DNA from: Dyadobacter sp. LHD-138
GTDB taxonomy: Bacteria; Bacteroidota; Bacteroidia; Cytophagales; Spirosomataceae
Direction of reading: 5' to 3'
DNA: 64,000 nucleotides
Assembly (NCBI RefSeq): GCF_030929615.1
Contig: NZ_JAVFVU010000012.1
Span: 62,001-126,000, forward strand
Positions 9,935 through 17,548 of this stretch are shown piece by piece. The notes under the pieces are model-generated. The model was given only the letters and a program-made list of their open reading frames with translations. It did no database searches and was not told the DNA's origin. Position 1 is the stretch's first letter. Each line of letters starts with the position of its first letter. Position numbers and translations under genes: made by a program.

Positions 9935-10275
9935 GATCTTTTCTAAAATTCTCTGCATCCATCTTTCCAATTTTTCTTACTTATGAAATTTACCTCTTCA
10001 GGAAATTATTTTCTTTCAATTTCCCCATGCCTTTTCAGCAGCGGCACTGTTCTCGCACAACTGCTAAAATCACAAATCAGCCATCGATTTGAGGTTCTCT
10101 GTGTACATGTCATTTTCAAAAAGGGTGAAAAACAATGTCTTTCCGCCAGTGCTACACGCACTTATCTGACGCTGAACGACTACATCTCATTCCCGAGTTT
10201 AAACAATTTATTCATTTTCTGATCTGGCCCACAGGCCATGCGCTCTTTAATTACCCTTCTGCTGAAGGCACTTTT
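9935..10275. other. Intergenic region, weak ORFs only
   Basis: This 341-bp region precedes the esterase gene. A 79-codon frame starting at 9983 is open but does not look like a protein. The esterase frame is open for 47 codons upstream of its signal peptide, but that extension is not signal-like. I see no clear promoter. Confidence 0.4.
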
Positions 10276-12762
10276 ATGAAATTACTTTATATCCCTATTT
10301 TAGTCCTGGCGCTTATCCTGCCACAAATCAGTTCAGCTCAAATAACTGTTACCTATCCCTCTGACCGCGTCGTTTTTCAAAGAGACAATGCAAATCAGGC
10401 CGTAATAACCATCGCTGGTTATTTTTCCGGCTGTGTGGATCGCGTGGAAGCCCGTTTTGTACCACGCGCTACCGGGCAAGGTATTGAATCTCCTGCCGGA
10501 GGAGGCTGGGCAACAATCCAGAATAACCCCGTTGGCGGTAATTTTTATGGATCCTTATCCGTTTCCGGGGGTTGGTACAAGCTTCAGGTAAGAGCCATAC
10601 TCGACAATGCCGAAGTCGGCAGTGGAACAGTCGAACACGTTGGTGCCGGTGAAGTTTTTGTTGTTGCAGGCCAGTCGAACGCAACCGGTGGCGACGGCAA
10701 TGCGAACGGTCCTGGCGCAACCGATGACCGCGTCAACAGCGTCAACTTTCAAAATGTGGACGCCAATAATTTCCCCGGTATTGCACCTTATGGCGACATC
10801 CAGCTTCCCTGCCCCGAATTTGTCCATCTGGATGCCGCGACGAAAACGGCTCCATTTGGGAACTATGCCTGGTGCTGGGGTGCTTTTGGCGATAGCCTTG
10901 TTAAAAAATTACAGGTTCCTGTCATGATTTTTAACGCCGGCTGGTCCAGTACCGGCATCAGGAATTGGCGGGAAACGATTAACCCCTCCCAGGTAACGGT
11001 AAGCGAATTTGGATACACCTTTCCCACAGGGCTTCCATTCGGTCATTTACGGATCGCGCTGAATAACTACATAGCACAACTGGGCGTCAGGGCAGTATTG
11101 TGGCATCAGGGTGAAACCGATAACCTGGTCAGCCGCACGGATGCTGATTATTTAAAAGATATCCGTGAAGTAATACAGGCCACCCGCGACTTAACGGGAA
11201 AAGACAAGCTGGCCTGGGTAGTTTCCAGAGTTTCTCGCTTCCCCGTTGGCGGTACATCCCGCACCTGGCAACCAGTTATTGATGCACAAAATGATGTGAT
11301 TGGTATTGGCAGCCATGGCAACGATATGGCTTACAAACTGCCTGACGTATTTGCCGGCCCCGCCACAGACGATTACTGGGACAGCAATTACCGAAGCGAT
11401 GAGGTTCATTTCTCGGGCGCAGGTCTTTTGCATCTGGCAGGCTTCTGGTCTGAAAAACTAAACCAGGATTTTTTCCAGCATTCAACACCTTATGCCGCCA
11501 TACCACCACCAAATGTCACCCTTTCCCGCACCGAAACGGCCGATGTAATACTTAAGGCGCCCAATGGCTGGTCTGGATACAGCTGGCTTTCTCCGGACAA
11601 TTGTAACAATTCTCTTTCCGGTTCAGCGCAGTTCACGTCATCGTCAGGCGATTACAAACTCCAGCTTACAGACAATTTCAAGAATGTCATTTTCTCGCCA
11701 AGACTAAAAATCCCCGGTACTGTGCAGCCAACTTCCATTGCCAAAAACACCGACATGTCACAGCAGACTATTCATACGGGAGCCAATGGCATCATGGCAA
11801 CGGATTGCCGGATTATCGGAGCAATACTTCCCTCGACGGGCTCGCCCCAGATCAACGGTACATTAACCACCAGGGTTATTATTGACCCTTCCGTGAAAAC
11901 ATATCAGAATGCTCCTTATCTGCAACGTCATTTTGACATAAAAACGGATGTGAACGGCAGTATCAATTCCCAGTTAACCCTATTTTTCAGCCAGCAGGAA
12001 TTCGATGCTTTTAATGTGGTAAGCGCAATGGATCTTGCCAAAAATCCGACAGATCAAGCGGGTATCAATAACCTGCGTATCGTTCAGTATCAAGGAACAT
12101 CCACCGATGGATCCCTTGGTAGTTACACGGGTAGCCGCAGTGAAATCATGCCTGCATCCGTCGTTTGGGACAATACGCTTAGCAGCTGGATTGTCAGTTT
12201 TGATGTCATAAGCACCGGTGGATTTTTTGTCAGTACCATTAACAGTGCGCTTCCCGTAACGCTGAAATACTTTTCAGGTTATACTACCGACAATGCCTCG
12301 ACACTGGAATGGGCTTCGGTTTCAGAAAAGAATTCATCTCATTTCGAAATAGAACGCAGCACCAATGCCATCAATTTCCAAACGATCGGAAAGGTATCGG
12401 CAGCCGGTGATTCCAAATCCGCCAGACAATATACGTACCAGGACTATACCATGGCCGACGGTATTTATTATTACCGCTTAAAACAAGTTGATTTGGACGG
12501 ATCCTTCGAACATAGCCGGATTATCAGCCTTAAAGTGACAGCAGCAACCGCTATAACAGTTTATCCAAATCCTGTAACCGATCAATTAAGCATTCAATCA
12601 GAAATTGAAATAAACTCAGTTGAAATTACAAATCCTTCTGGGATAAAATTGCTGTCTGCACGTCCGAACAGCCATTATTACAACGTTGAAATGACAAAAT
12701 TACCCGCCGGACTATATCTGATCAAGATCAATAACGAAGTTTTTAAAATAGTCAAAAAGTAA
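10276..12762 (+). CDS. Exported SGNH/CE6-type carbohydrate esterase with T9SS sorting domain
   Basis: An 828-residue secreted protein. I place the start at 10276 because the signal peptide (MKLLYIPILVLALILPQ, then SSAQ) begins there. The central domain is of the sialate O-acetylesterase/acetylxylan esterase (CE6) type: nucleophile Ser134 in VVAGQSNATGG, the block WHQGETDN, and Asp375/His378 in SDEVHFSGAG. It would remove acetyl groups from carbohydrates outside the cell. The C-terminal part has an Fn3-like region (FEIERSTNAINFQ, YYRLKQVDLDG) and a type A T9SS sorting domain beginning at VYPNPVTDQL and ending KIVKK. It stands alone between intergenic regions and ends at a strong terminator. 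The exact substrate cannot be read from sequence. Confidence 0.88.
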   Translation: MKLLYIPILVLALILPQISSAQITVTYPSDRVVFQRDNANQAVITIAGYFSGCVDRVEARFVPRATGQGIESPAGGGWATIQNNPVGGNFYGSLSVSGGWYKLQVRAILDNAEVGSGTVEHVGAGEVFVVAGQSNATGGDGNANGPGATDDRVNSVNFQNVDANNFPGIAPYGDIQLPCPEFVHLDAATKTAPFGNYAWCWGAFGDSLVKKLQVPVMIFNAGWSSTGIRNWRETINPSQVTVSEFGYTFPTGLPFGHLRIALNNYIAQLGVRAVLWHQGETDNLVSRTDADYLKDIREVIQATRDLTGKDKLAWVVSRVSRFPVGGTSRTWQPVIDAQNDVIGIGSHGNDMAYKLPDVFAGPATDDYWDSNYRSDEVHFSGAGLLHLAGFWSEKLNQDFFQHSTPYAAIPPPNVTLSRTETADVILKAPNGWSGYSWLSPDNCNNSLSGSAQFTSSSGDYKLQLTDNFKNVIFSPRLKIPGTVQPTSIAKNTDMSQQTIHTGANGIMATDCRIIGAILPSTGSPQINGTLTTRVIIDPSVKTYQNAPYLQRHFDIKTDVNGSINSQLTLFFSQQEFDAFNVVSAMDLAKNPTDQAGINNLRIVQYQGTSTDGSLGSYTGSRSEIMPASVVWDNTLSSWIVSFDVISTGGFFVSTINSALPVTLKYFSGYTTDNASTLEWASVSEKNSSHFEIERSTNAINFQTIGKVSAAGDSKSARQYTYQDYTMADGIYYYRLKQVDLDGSFEHSRIISLKVTAATAITVYPNPVTDQLSIQSEIEINSVEITNPSGIKLLSARPNSHYYNVEMTKLPAGLYLIKINNEVFKIVKK

Positions 12763-12810
12763 GTAAGTCATTTATTCGTAAAAAGTTACATCAGGTACTT
12801 ATCTAAGAAA

Positions 12811-12845
12811 AATGTTGTCAGCTCATCGCTGGCAACATTTTTTTA
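12811..12845 (+). terminator. Rho-independent terminator after esterase gene
   Basis: A 12-bp stem (12811-12822 with 12828-12839, one G-T pair) and a 5-nt loop are followed by a T-run. It lies 48 bp past the esterase stop codon. Confidence 0.9.
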
Positions 12846-13078
12846 TTTGTTGTTCCCCTTTCTAAAAATTACTTTTGCAGTGAAATTTATAGAATCTAAC
12901 AATGTTTTAATTGATCTAAAAAAAGAACTTTTACAATTTGGGCCAATTTATTTTTTCAATTAGCTTATTTTGGAAACAAATACTATCAGCAATATTGTTC
13001 ATTATAGAGATTTTGGATTTTTCCGGGGCGCACAGCCCGGGCTGATAAGCCTAATGAACTATAATTCTTTCCTACATA

Positions 13079-14608
13079 ATGAGTACCAAAAAGTCTATAA
13101 AATCGATTGCTCCGGATGTCGTATTGATCGGAGCCGGTATCATGAGTGCTACGCTGGGGATTTTACTTAAGAAGTTGAATCCCGCTTTTACAATCTCCAT
13201 TTTTGAGAGACTGGATCGTGTAACTGCCGAAAGTTCCGATGCCTGGAACAATGCAGGAACAGGACATTCCGCTTTTTGCGAGTTGAATTACACGCCGCAA
13301 AAAGAAGATGGTTCTGTTGAAATTTCTAAAGCTATTAAAATCGCCGAATCATTTGAAGTTTCAAAAGAGTTCTGGGCGTATCTTGTAGAGAATAAAATTA
13401 TTGAGTCGCCGGAAGAATTCATTCGCCATATTCCGCACATGAGTTTTGTGTGGGGAAGCGAGAATGTCGACTATCTGAAAAAACGTTACGACGCACTAAC
13501 CTCTCACCACTTGTTTGAAGGAATGAAATATTCTGAAAACAAGTCGGAAATAGAAAACTGGGTTCCCTTGATTATGGACGGAAGGGCTCCGGAAGAGGCC
13601 GTTGCTGCAACGCGCATGGAGCTTGGTACCGATGTTAACTTTGGAGCATTAACCAGAACAATATTCGACCATCTTGAAACACTGGATGGTGTCAATCTTT
13701 ACCTGAACCACGAAGTTGAAGATTTCAAACATGCGCCTGACGGTTCATGGACAATCTCCATCAAAGATCTCGGAACAAGGAAATCACAGAAAGTACGTAC
13801 GCCGTTTGTATTTATCGGTGCCGGTGGCGGGTCATTGCCATTACTGGAAAAATCAGGGATTCCGGAAGGAAAAGGATTTGGCGGCTTCCCGGTAAGCGGC
13901 CAATGGCTGGTTTGTACTAAACCTGAAATCATCGAGCGCCATCAGGCCAAAGTGTATGGAAAAGCAGCGGTTGGTTCGCCTCCAATGTCTGTTCCTCACC
14001 TTGACACCCGTGTCATTGACGGAAAAAAAGCGCTTCTGTTTGGTCCTTATGCAGGTTTTTCAACGAAGTTCCTTAAAAATGGTTCTTATCTTGACTTACC
14101 GCGTTCGATCAAATTAAATAATATTAAGCCAATGCTTGCCGCTGGTATTCACAATATACCATTGACAAAATATCTGATCGATCAGGTTAGACAGTCACCC
14201 GAAGACCGTTTGAATGCTTTAAAAGATTACATGCCGGGCGCGCGCCTGGAAGACTGGGTGCTGGAAAAAGCAGGACAACGTGTTCAGGTGATCAAAAAAG
14301 ACAAAAAAGAAGGCGGTGTACTGGAATTCGGGACCGAAATGGTAACGGCTGCGGACGGGTCTCTGGCCGCGTTACTTGGTGCGTCTCCGGGTGCATCCAC
14401 TTCGGTTTCGATCATGCTTGATTTGATCCACCGCTGTTATCCAAAGGAAACGCAGTCGGCGGAGTGGAAACAAAAACTGAAAACGCTTATTCCTTCATTT
14501 GGAAATTCCCTGGCCAAGGATGCAAAACTTGCTGCCAAAACCAGAGCATGGACGACAGAGGTATTGCAGCTAAGTGCTTCAAGAATGGAGCAGGAAATCC
14601 TTGCATAA
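13079..14608 (+). CDS. mqo: Malate:quinone oxidoreductase
   Basis: A 509-residue FAD-dependent, membrane-peripheral enzyme that oxidises malate to oxaloacetate and passes electrons to the quinone pool, replacing or complementing malate dehydrogenase in the TCA cycle. The N-terminal FAD-binding motif is VVLIGAGIMSATLG (residues about 14-27). Family blocks include SSDAWNNAGTGHSAFCELNY and, near the C-terminus, LGASPGASTSVSIMLDL. The length is normal for the family. A GC-rich hairpin (CCGGG 13023-13027, CCCGG 13036-13040) lies in the 5' leader about 40 bp before the ATG. A 66-codon frame overlapping this start (12970-13170) is not credible as a gene. Confidence 0.96.
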   Translation: MSTKKSIKSIAPDVVLIGAGIMSATLGILLKKLNPAFTISIFERLDRVTAESSDAWNNAGTGHSAFCELNYTPQKEDGSVEISKAIKIAESFEVSKEFWAYLVENKIIESPEEFIRHIPHMSFVWGSENVDYLKKRYDALTSHHLFEGMKYSENKSEIENWVPLIMDGRAPEEAVAATRMELGTDVNFGALTRTIFDHLETLDGVNLYLNHEVEDFKHAPDGSWTISIKDLGTRKSQKVRTPFVFIGAGGGSLPLLEKSGIPEGKGFGGFPVSGQWLVCTKPEIIERHQAKVYGKAAVGSPPMSVPHLDTRVIDGKKALLFGPYAGFSTKFLKNGSYLDLPRSIKLNNIKPMLAAGIHNIPLTKYLIDQVRQSPEDRLNALKDYMPGARLEDWVLEKAGQRVQVIKKDKKEGGVLEFGTEMVTAADGSLAALLGASPGASTSVSIMLDLIHRCYPKETQSAEWKQKLKTLIPSFGNSLAKDAKLAAKTRAWTTEVLQLSASRMEQEILA

Positions 14609-14618
14609 TTCTTGCAAA

Positions 14619-14723
14619 TAAGTAGCTGTTGACAATTGGCTATATGCGATTAGCTCAGTAACCGGATGATTATTAGCTTATTACAAAAATCAACAATATA
14701 AACTAATTTTTCACGACTACTTA
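14619..14723 (+). repeat. MITE-like intergenic repeat, copy A (105 bp)
   Basis: This copy begins TAAGTAG and ends CTACTTA, 7-bp terminal inverted repeats. It is about 90% identical by hand alignment to copy B (17171-17275, reverse orientation) and clearly related to copy C (35867-35964). Copies A and B share internal GCTATATGCGATTAGCTCAG. It starts 10 bp after the mqo stop and ends 5 bp before the palindromic terminator. Confidence 0.85.
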
Positions 14724-14728
14724 TCCGC

Positions 14729-14776
14729 ATTTAAATAAAAACCGGACTACGCGCGTAGTCCGGTTTTTATTTAAAT
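14729..14776. terminator. Perfect 48-bp palindromic bidirectional terminator
   Basis: The 24-bp left half (14729-14752) is the exact reverse complement of the right half (14753-14776). The GC-rich core ACCGGACTACGC is flanked by A-runs on the left and T-runs on the right, so it gives a terminator on both strands for the convergent mqo and kinase genes. Confidence 0.93.
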
Positions 14777-14778
14777 GC

Positions 14779-16902
14779 CTAAAATGATAACCGCGGCGAC
14801 TCGACAATAACAGACTCACTCACAAGAAGTTCTATATAAAAAATGGTGCCGGTATTTTCTACACTGTCAAACCAGATTTTCCCGCCATGTGCTTCAACAA
14901 TCTGTTTGGAAATGGAGAGTCCTAAACCAAATGGCTGTTCGCCAGAAGTCCCCCAGCGTTTTGCTTCCGTGAACGGATCGAAAATCTTATTCTTTAGTTC
15001 CTCAGGAATCCCAATGCCCTGATCGGTCACAGAAAGTTCCATCCTATCCTCACTGACTACCATTTTGATCTTCACCACAGCATTCAGTTCGCTAAACTTA
15101 ATTGCGTTGACGATCAGATTACTTATTACCCGTTGCAGTTTCTCACGATCGGCCGACACAACCGCATCAGCTTCCAGTTCCAACTGCAGTTGCTGTTCCT
15201 TTTCCTCCGCCTTAAATTTCAACTGATCCACGCATTCATGAAGCAACATGCGCATATCAATTTTTTCCATCTTCATTTCTTCCGGACGGTAGTTCAGGTT
15301 GGCCGACAACAAATCACTGATCATTTCAATGGATTGCAGTCCCGAGGTTTTCAACATTTTCAACAGCTCCTCATTTTCCTCAGAAATGCCTTCCTCATCA
15401 AGCAATATAGAAGAAATAGAAACAATAGCCCCCAGCGGATTGCGAAGATCATGCGCAACTACTTTCAAGATCTTATCCTTGTCATCATTACTTTGCCGAA
15501 GGTCGTTCAGTGTTTGTTCCAGCTGTGTGTTTTGAAAAGTGATCTGTTTATTAAGTTTTGTCAATGAAGACACATTGGATTTTGAACCGCGCCAGTTTTG
15601 CCAGATCAATAATAAAATGGCCAGCGCCATTAATATGAAAACTGCCAGGGCATATAAATAGCTTTTTTTCTGGTCATTTTCCTTACTTAACAGATTGTAA
15701 TTGTACTGCTGCTCAATGTGCTGAAATTCCTTACCGGCATCTGCACTAACCAGCTTCCTATCCCTGGTATCAAGCGAATCTTTCAGCTGAATGTATTTTT
15801 GCAGAAAAACATAAGCTTGCTCCGGTTTTTTGAGCCCGTCATAGTATTTCCAGTAAAGTTTTTGCAACCGTATATCGGCAGACAAATTATAGCTTGTATC
15901 CAGAGACGCCTGAAGTTTCACCCCCATTGCATAAGCATCATCCAAACGGCCCGATTCAACATAAATATACCCCAGTCTTGCCATCGCCACCTGCGCATCC
16001 CGCAAATCAAATCCTCTCTGAGCATTGGTTTCATAACTTTTCTGCAACAAATCGATGGCTGTCAGGGTATCTCCTTTTTCATAATACCGCCCCGACTGAT
16101 TCCCATATACAACCGCTTTGGCCATCTCGATGTAATCCTTCCTGTCAGGAAATACCTCCCCTTCTTCCTTAATAAAAGCGAGCGCCTTCATGCTAAAAGC
16201 CAAAGAACTGTCGGTCATGTTCAATTTTCCATAACTCAGCGCAATGTTGGCGAGCAATTCCTGTCTCAGGGCAAAATTCTTGAAATCCTTGTGGCAAAAA
16301 GCCGCGTCCTCATAACACTGCTTAAAATTATTGATCGCCTCAGCATACTTCATTTGTTTGTAACTCACCATCCCCAACCTATAGGTATACTCACTAACGG
16401 CACAGGGATCGAGTATGGTCCTGGCAATTAAATTTCCTCTGTAATAATACAAATACGCTTCACTAAACCTTTGTAAATCAAGCAGCAGATCACCTTTTCT
16501 AAATAATGCAGCGGAATATTCCCTGATGTACTTCTTTTTCAGGTCTTCGTTGGCCAGAAGAGAAAAAATACTATCCAGATGGATAAGTGCATTCTTATTG
16601 TCTCCGATCTTGGGATAGTAATTCTGCCCTTTAAAGTTAAATTTCCCGATCTCGTCACCAGTGCCGGGATGTTTGATCTGGTGATAAGCCGAATCAAAAA
16701 AAGCCAGTGCCTTATTGAATTCGCCATCATCCATCATACGATTGGCCTTTTCCCTGATACTGTCAACATAGTTCGTATGATCGGCATTTTGCGTTATCCG
16801 GCCCAGACAGGATACTAAAAAAAAAGCGGCAACGGCAATGAATACGGCACTACCTACCTTAGTGAGAAGATTGACAAAATGGGCAGAAAGACTCTTTACC
16901 AT
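14779..16902 (-). CDS. TPR-containing sensor histidine kinase (orphan)
   Basis: A 707-residue kinase. An N-terminal hydrophobic segment ends in a possible lipobox (LVSC, Cys32). Residues about 45-400 are TPR-like helical repeats, probably periplasmic. A transmembrane helix lies at about 414-434, followed by a coiled coil and the HisKA domain with His484 in VVAHDLRNPLGAI. The ATPase domain shows NLIVNAIKFS (N), DQGIGIP (G1), FDPFTEAKRW (F) and FGLGLSISK (G2). No response regulator is adjacent, so its partner is elsewhere. Such TPR kinases are common in Bacteroidota; the signal is unknown. Confidence 0.93.
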   Translation of the reverse strand: MVKSLSAHFVNLLTKVGSAVFIAVAAFFLVSCLGRITQNADHTNYVDSIREKANRMMDDGEFNKALAFFDSAYHQIKHPGTGDEIGKFNFKGQNYYPKIGDNKNALIHLDSIFSLLANEDLKKKYIREYSAALFRKGDLLLDLQRFSEAYLYYYRGNLIARTILDPCAVSEYTYRLGMVSYKQMKYAEAINNFKQCYEDAAFCHKDFKNFALRQELLANIALSYGKLNMTDSSLAFSMKALAFIKEEGEVFPDRKDYIEMAKAVVYGNQSGRYYEKGDTLTAIDLLQKSYETNAQRGFDLRDAQVAMARLGYIYVESGRLDDAYAMGVKLQASLDTSYNLSADIRLQKLYWKYYDGLKKPEQAYVFLQKYIQLKDSLDTRDRKLVSADAGKEFQHIEQQYNYNLLSKENDQKKSYLYALAVFILMALAILLLIWQNWRGSKSNVSSLTKLNKQITFQNTQLEQTLNDLRQSNDDKDKILKVVAHDLRNPLGAIVSISSILLDEEGISEENEELLKMLKTSGLQSIEMISDLLSANLNYRPEEMKMEKIDMRMLLHECVDQLKFKAEEKEQQLQLELEADAVVSADREKLQRVISNLIVNAIKFSELNAVVKIKMVVSEDRMELSVTDQGIGIPEELKNKIFDPFTEAKRWGTSGEQPFGLGLSISKQIVEAHGGKIWFDSVENTGTIFYIELLVSESVIVESPRLSF

Positions 16903-17170
16903 TTATTTCTGATGAGAATTATGAGCTTTATCGAAATAATTTCAGAAACTATTCCAAAGACTAAAATTAATTTATTACCAGTACATTAAAAAATACTACA
17001 AAAAATAATCCCGCATTATTTACAATCCTACAAAAACTACTTCCCCACGCTCCGTTGGTGTTAAGGTAATCCGGGTACATTTTGCTTAGGCTTATTCTTT
17101 AATTTATGAGAAAAAAACTGACCCCGCTTTCTCCTATCAGATACGGCCATAATTTTCAGACTTAACATCC

Positions 17171-17275
17171 TAAGTAGTAGTGAAAAATTAGTTTACATTA
17201 TTAATTATTATCATAAGCTATTAATCATCCGCTTACTGAGCTAATCGCATATAGCTAATTGCCAACAGCTACTTA
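17171..17275 (-). repeat. MITE-like intergenic repeat, copy B (105 bp, inverted)
   Basis: This is the reverse-oriented copy of the element at 14619-14723, with the same termini (TAAGTAG and CTACTTA) and the same length. It lies 100 bp upstream of the receptor promoter and about 270 bp upstream of the kinase start. No transposase ORF is present inside. Confidence 0.85.
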
Positions 17276-17375
17276 TCAGTTAACAATTCACATTTTTAAG
17301 AACCCGTATTCCAGGCTCGCTGATAGGTTTCCCGACTTGGTTCCACTTAAAATGATTATAATTTCTTTGGAAAAT

Positions 17376-17405
17376 TTGAAGTTTACAAAAATGGGATTAC
17401 TTTTG
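17376..17405 (+). promoter_or_regulatory. Bacteroidota-type promoter for leader peptide and TonB receptor
   Basis: The -33 TTG (17376-17378, within TTTG) is separated by exactly 19 bp from the -7 box TACTTTTG (17398-17405), matching the TTG/TAnnTTTG consensus. Transcription from here would give a leader of roughly 135 nt before the receptor ATG. Confidence 0.75.
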
Positions 17406-17437
17406 TCTACTAAATCGATAGAGAATATAAAACAACT

Positions 17438-17485
17438 ATGAAAAATACCTCCTTACTGAAATGCTGTCGCCACCTAACCAAGTGA
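17438..17485 (+). CDS. Candidate Cys-containing leader peptide, 15 aa
   Basis: A 15-codon ORF in the receptor's 5' leader encodes MKNTSLLKCCRHLTK, with two adjacent Cys codons (TGC TGT, 17462-17467). Its start is about 30 bp after the -7 box and its stop is 63 bp before the receptor ATG. The Cys codons lie in the 5' arm of a weak hairpin (CTGT 17464-17467 with ACAG 17489-17492, plus inner pairs) that spans the stop codon. The following 40 nt is C-rich and G-poor (CCACAGGCAACCAAAACAAC), like a Rho-loading site. By analogy with Cys-rich upstream ORFs of mycobacteria, I infer a cysteine-sensing attenuator. Nothing here proves translation. Confidence 0.5.
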   Translation: MKNTSLLKCCRHLTK

Positions 17486-17548
17486 GCCACAGGCAACCAA
17501 AACAACCACCATTTTTATCCAATTCGTCTAAAAATACCATACACATTT

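Noticed and set aside
9983-10222. 79-codon plus-strand frame upstream of the esterase
   Set aside because: It has poor coding character, overlaps the esterase's upstream extension, and shows no recognisable domain or operon logic.
10135-10275. 47-codon N-terminal extension of the esterase
   Set aside because: The signal peptide begins at the internal ATG at 10276, so the extension would put it out of reach of the secretion machinery.
12970-13170. 66-codon plus-strand frame overlapping the mqo start
   Set aside because: It has a non-ATG start, overlaps mqo out of frame by 92 bp and has no protein-like pattern.
14640-14670. tRNA-like stretch GCGATTAGCTCAG within the repeat
   Set aside because: Only a D-arm-like piece is present; there is no acceptor stem, anticodon arm or T-arm in any copy.
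15718-16431. Long plus-strand frame (237 codons) opposite the TPR kinase
   Set aside because: It is antisense to the kinase repeats and has no domain or start context.
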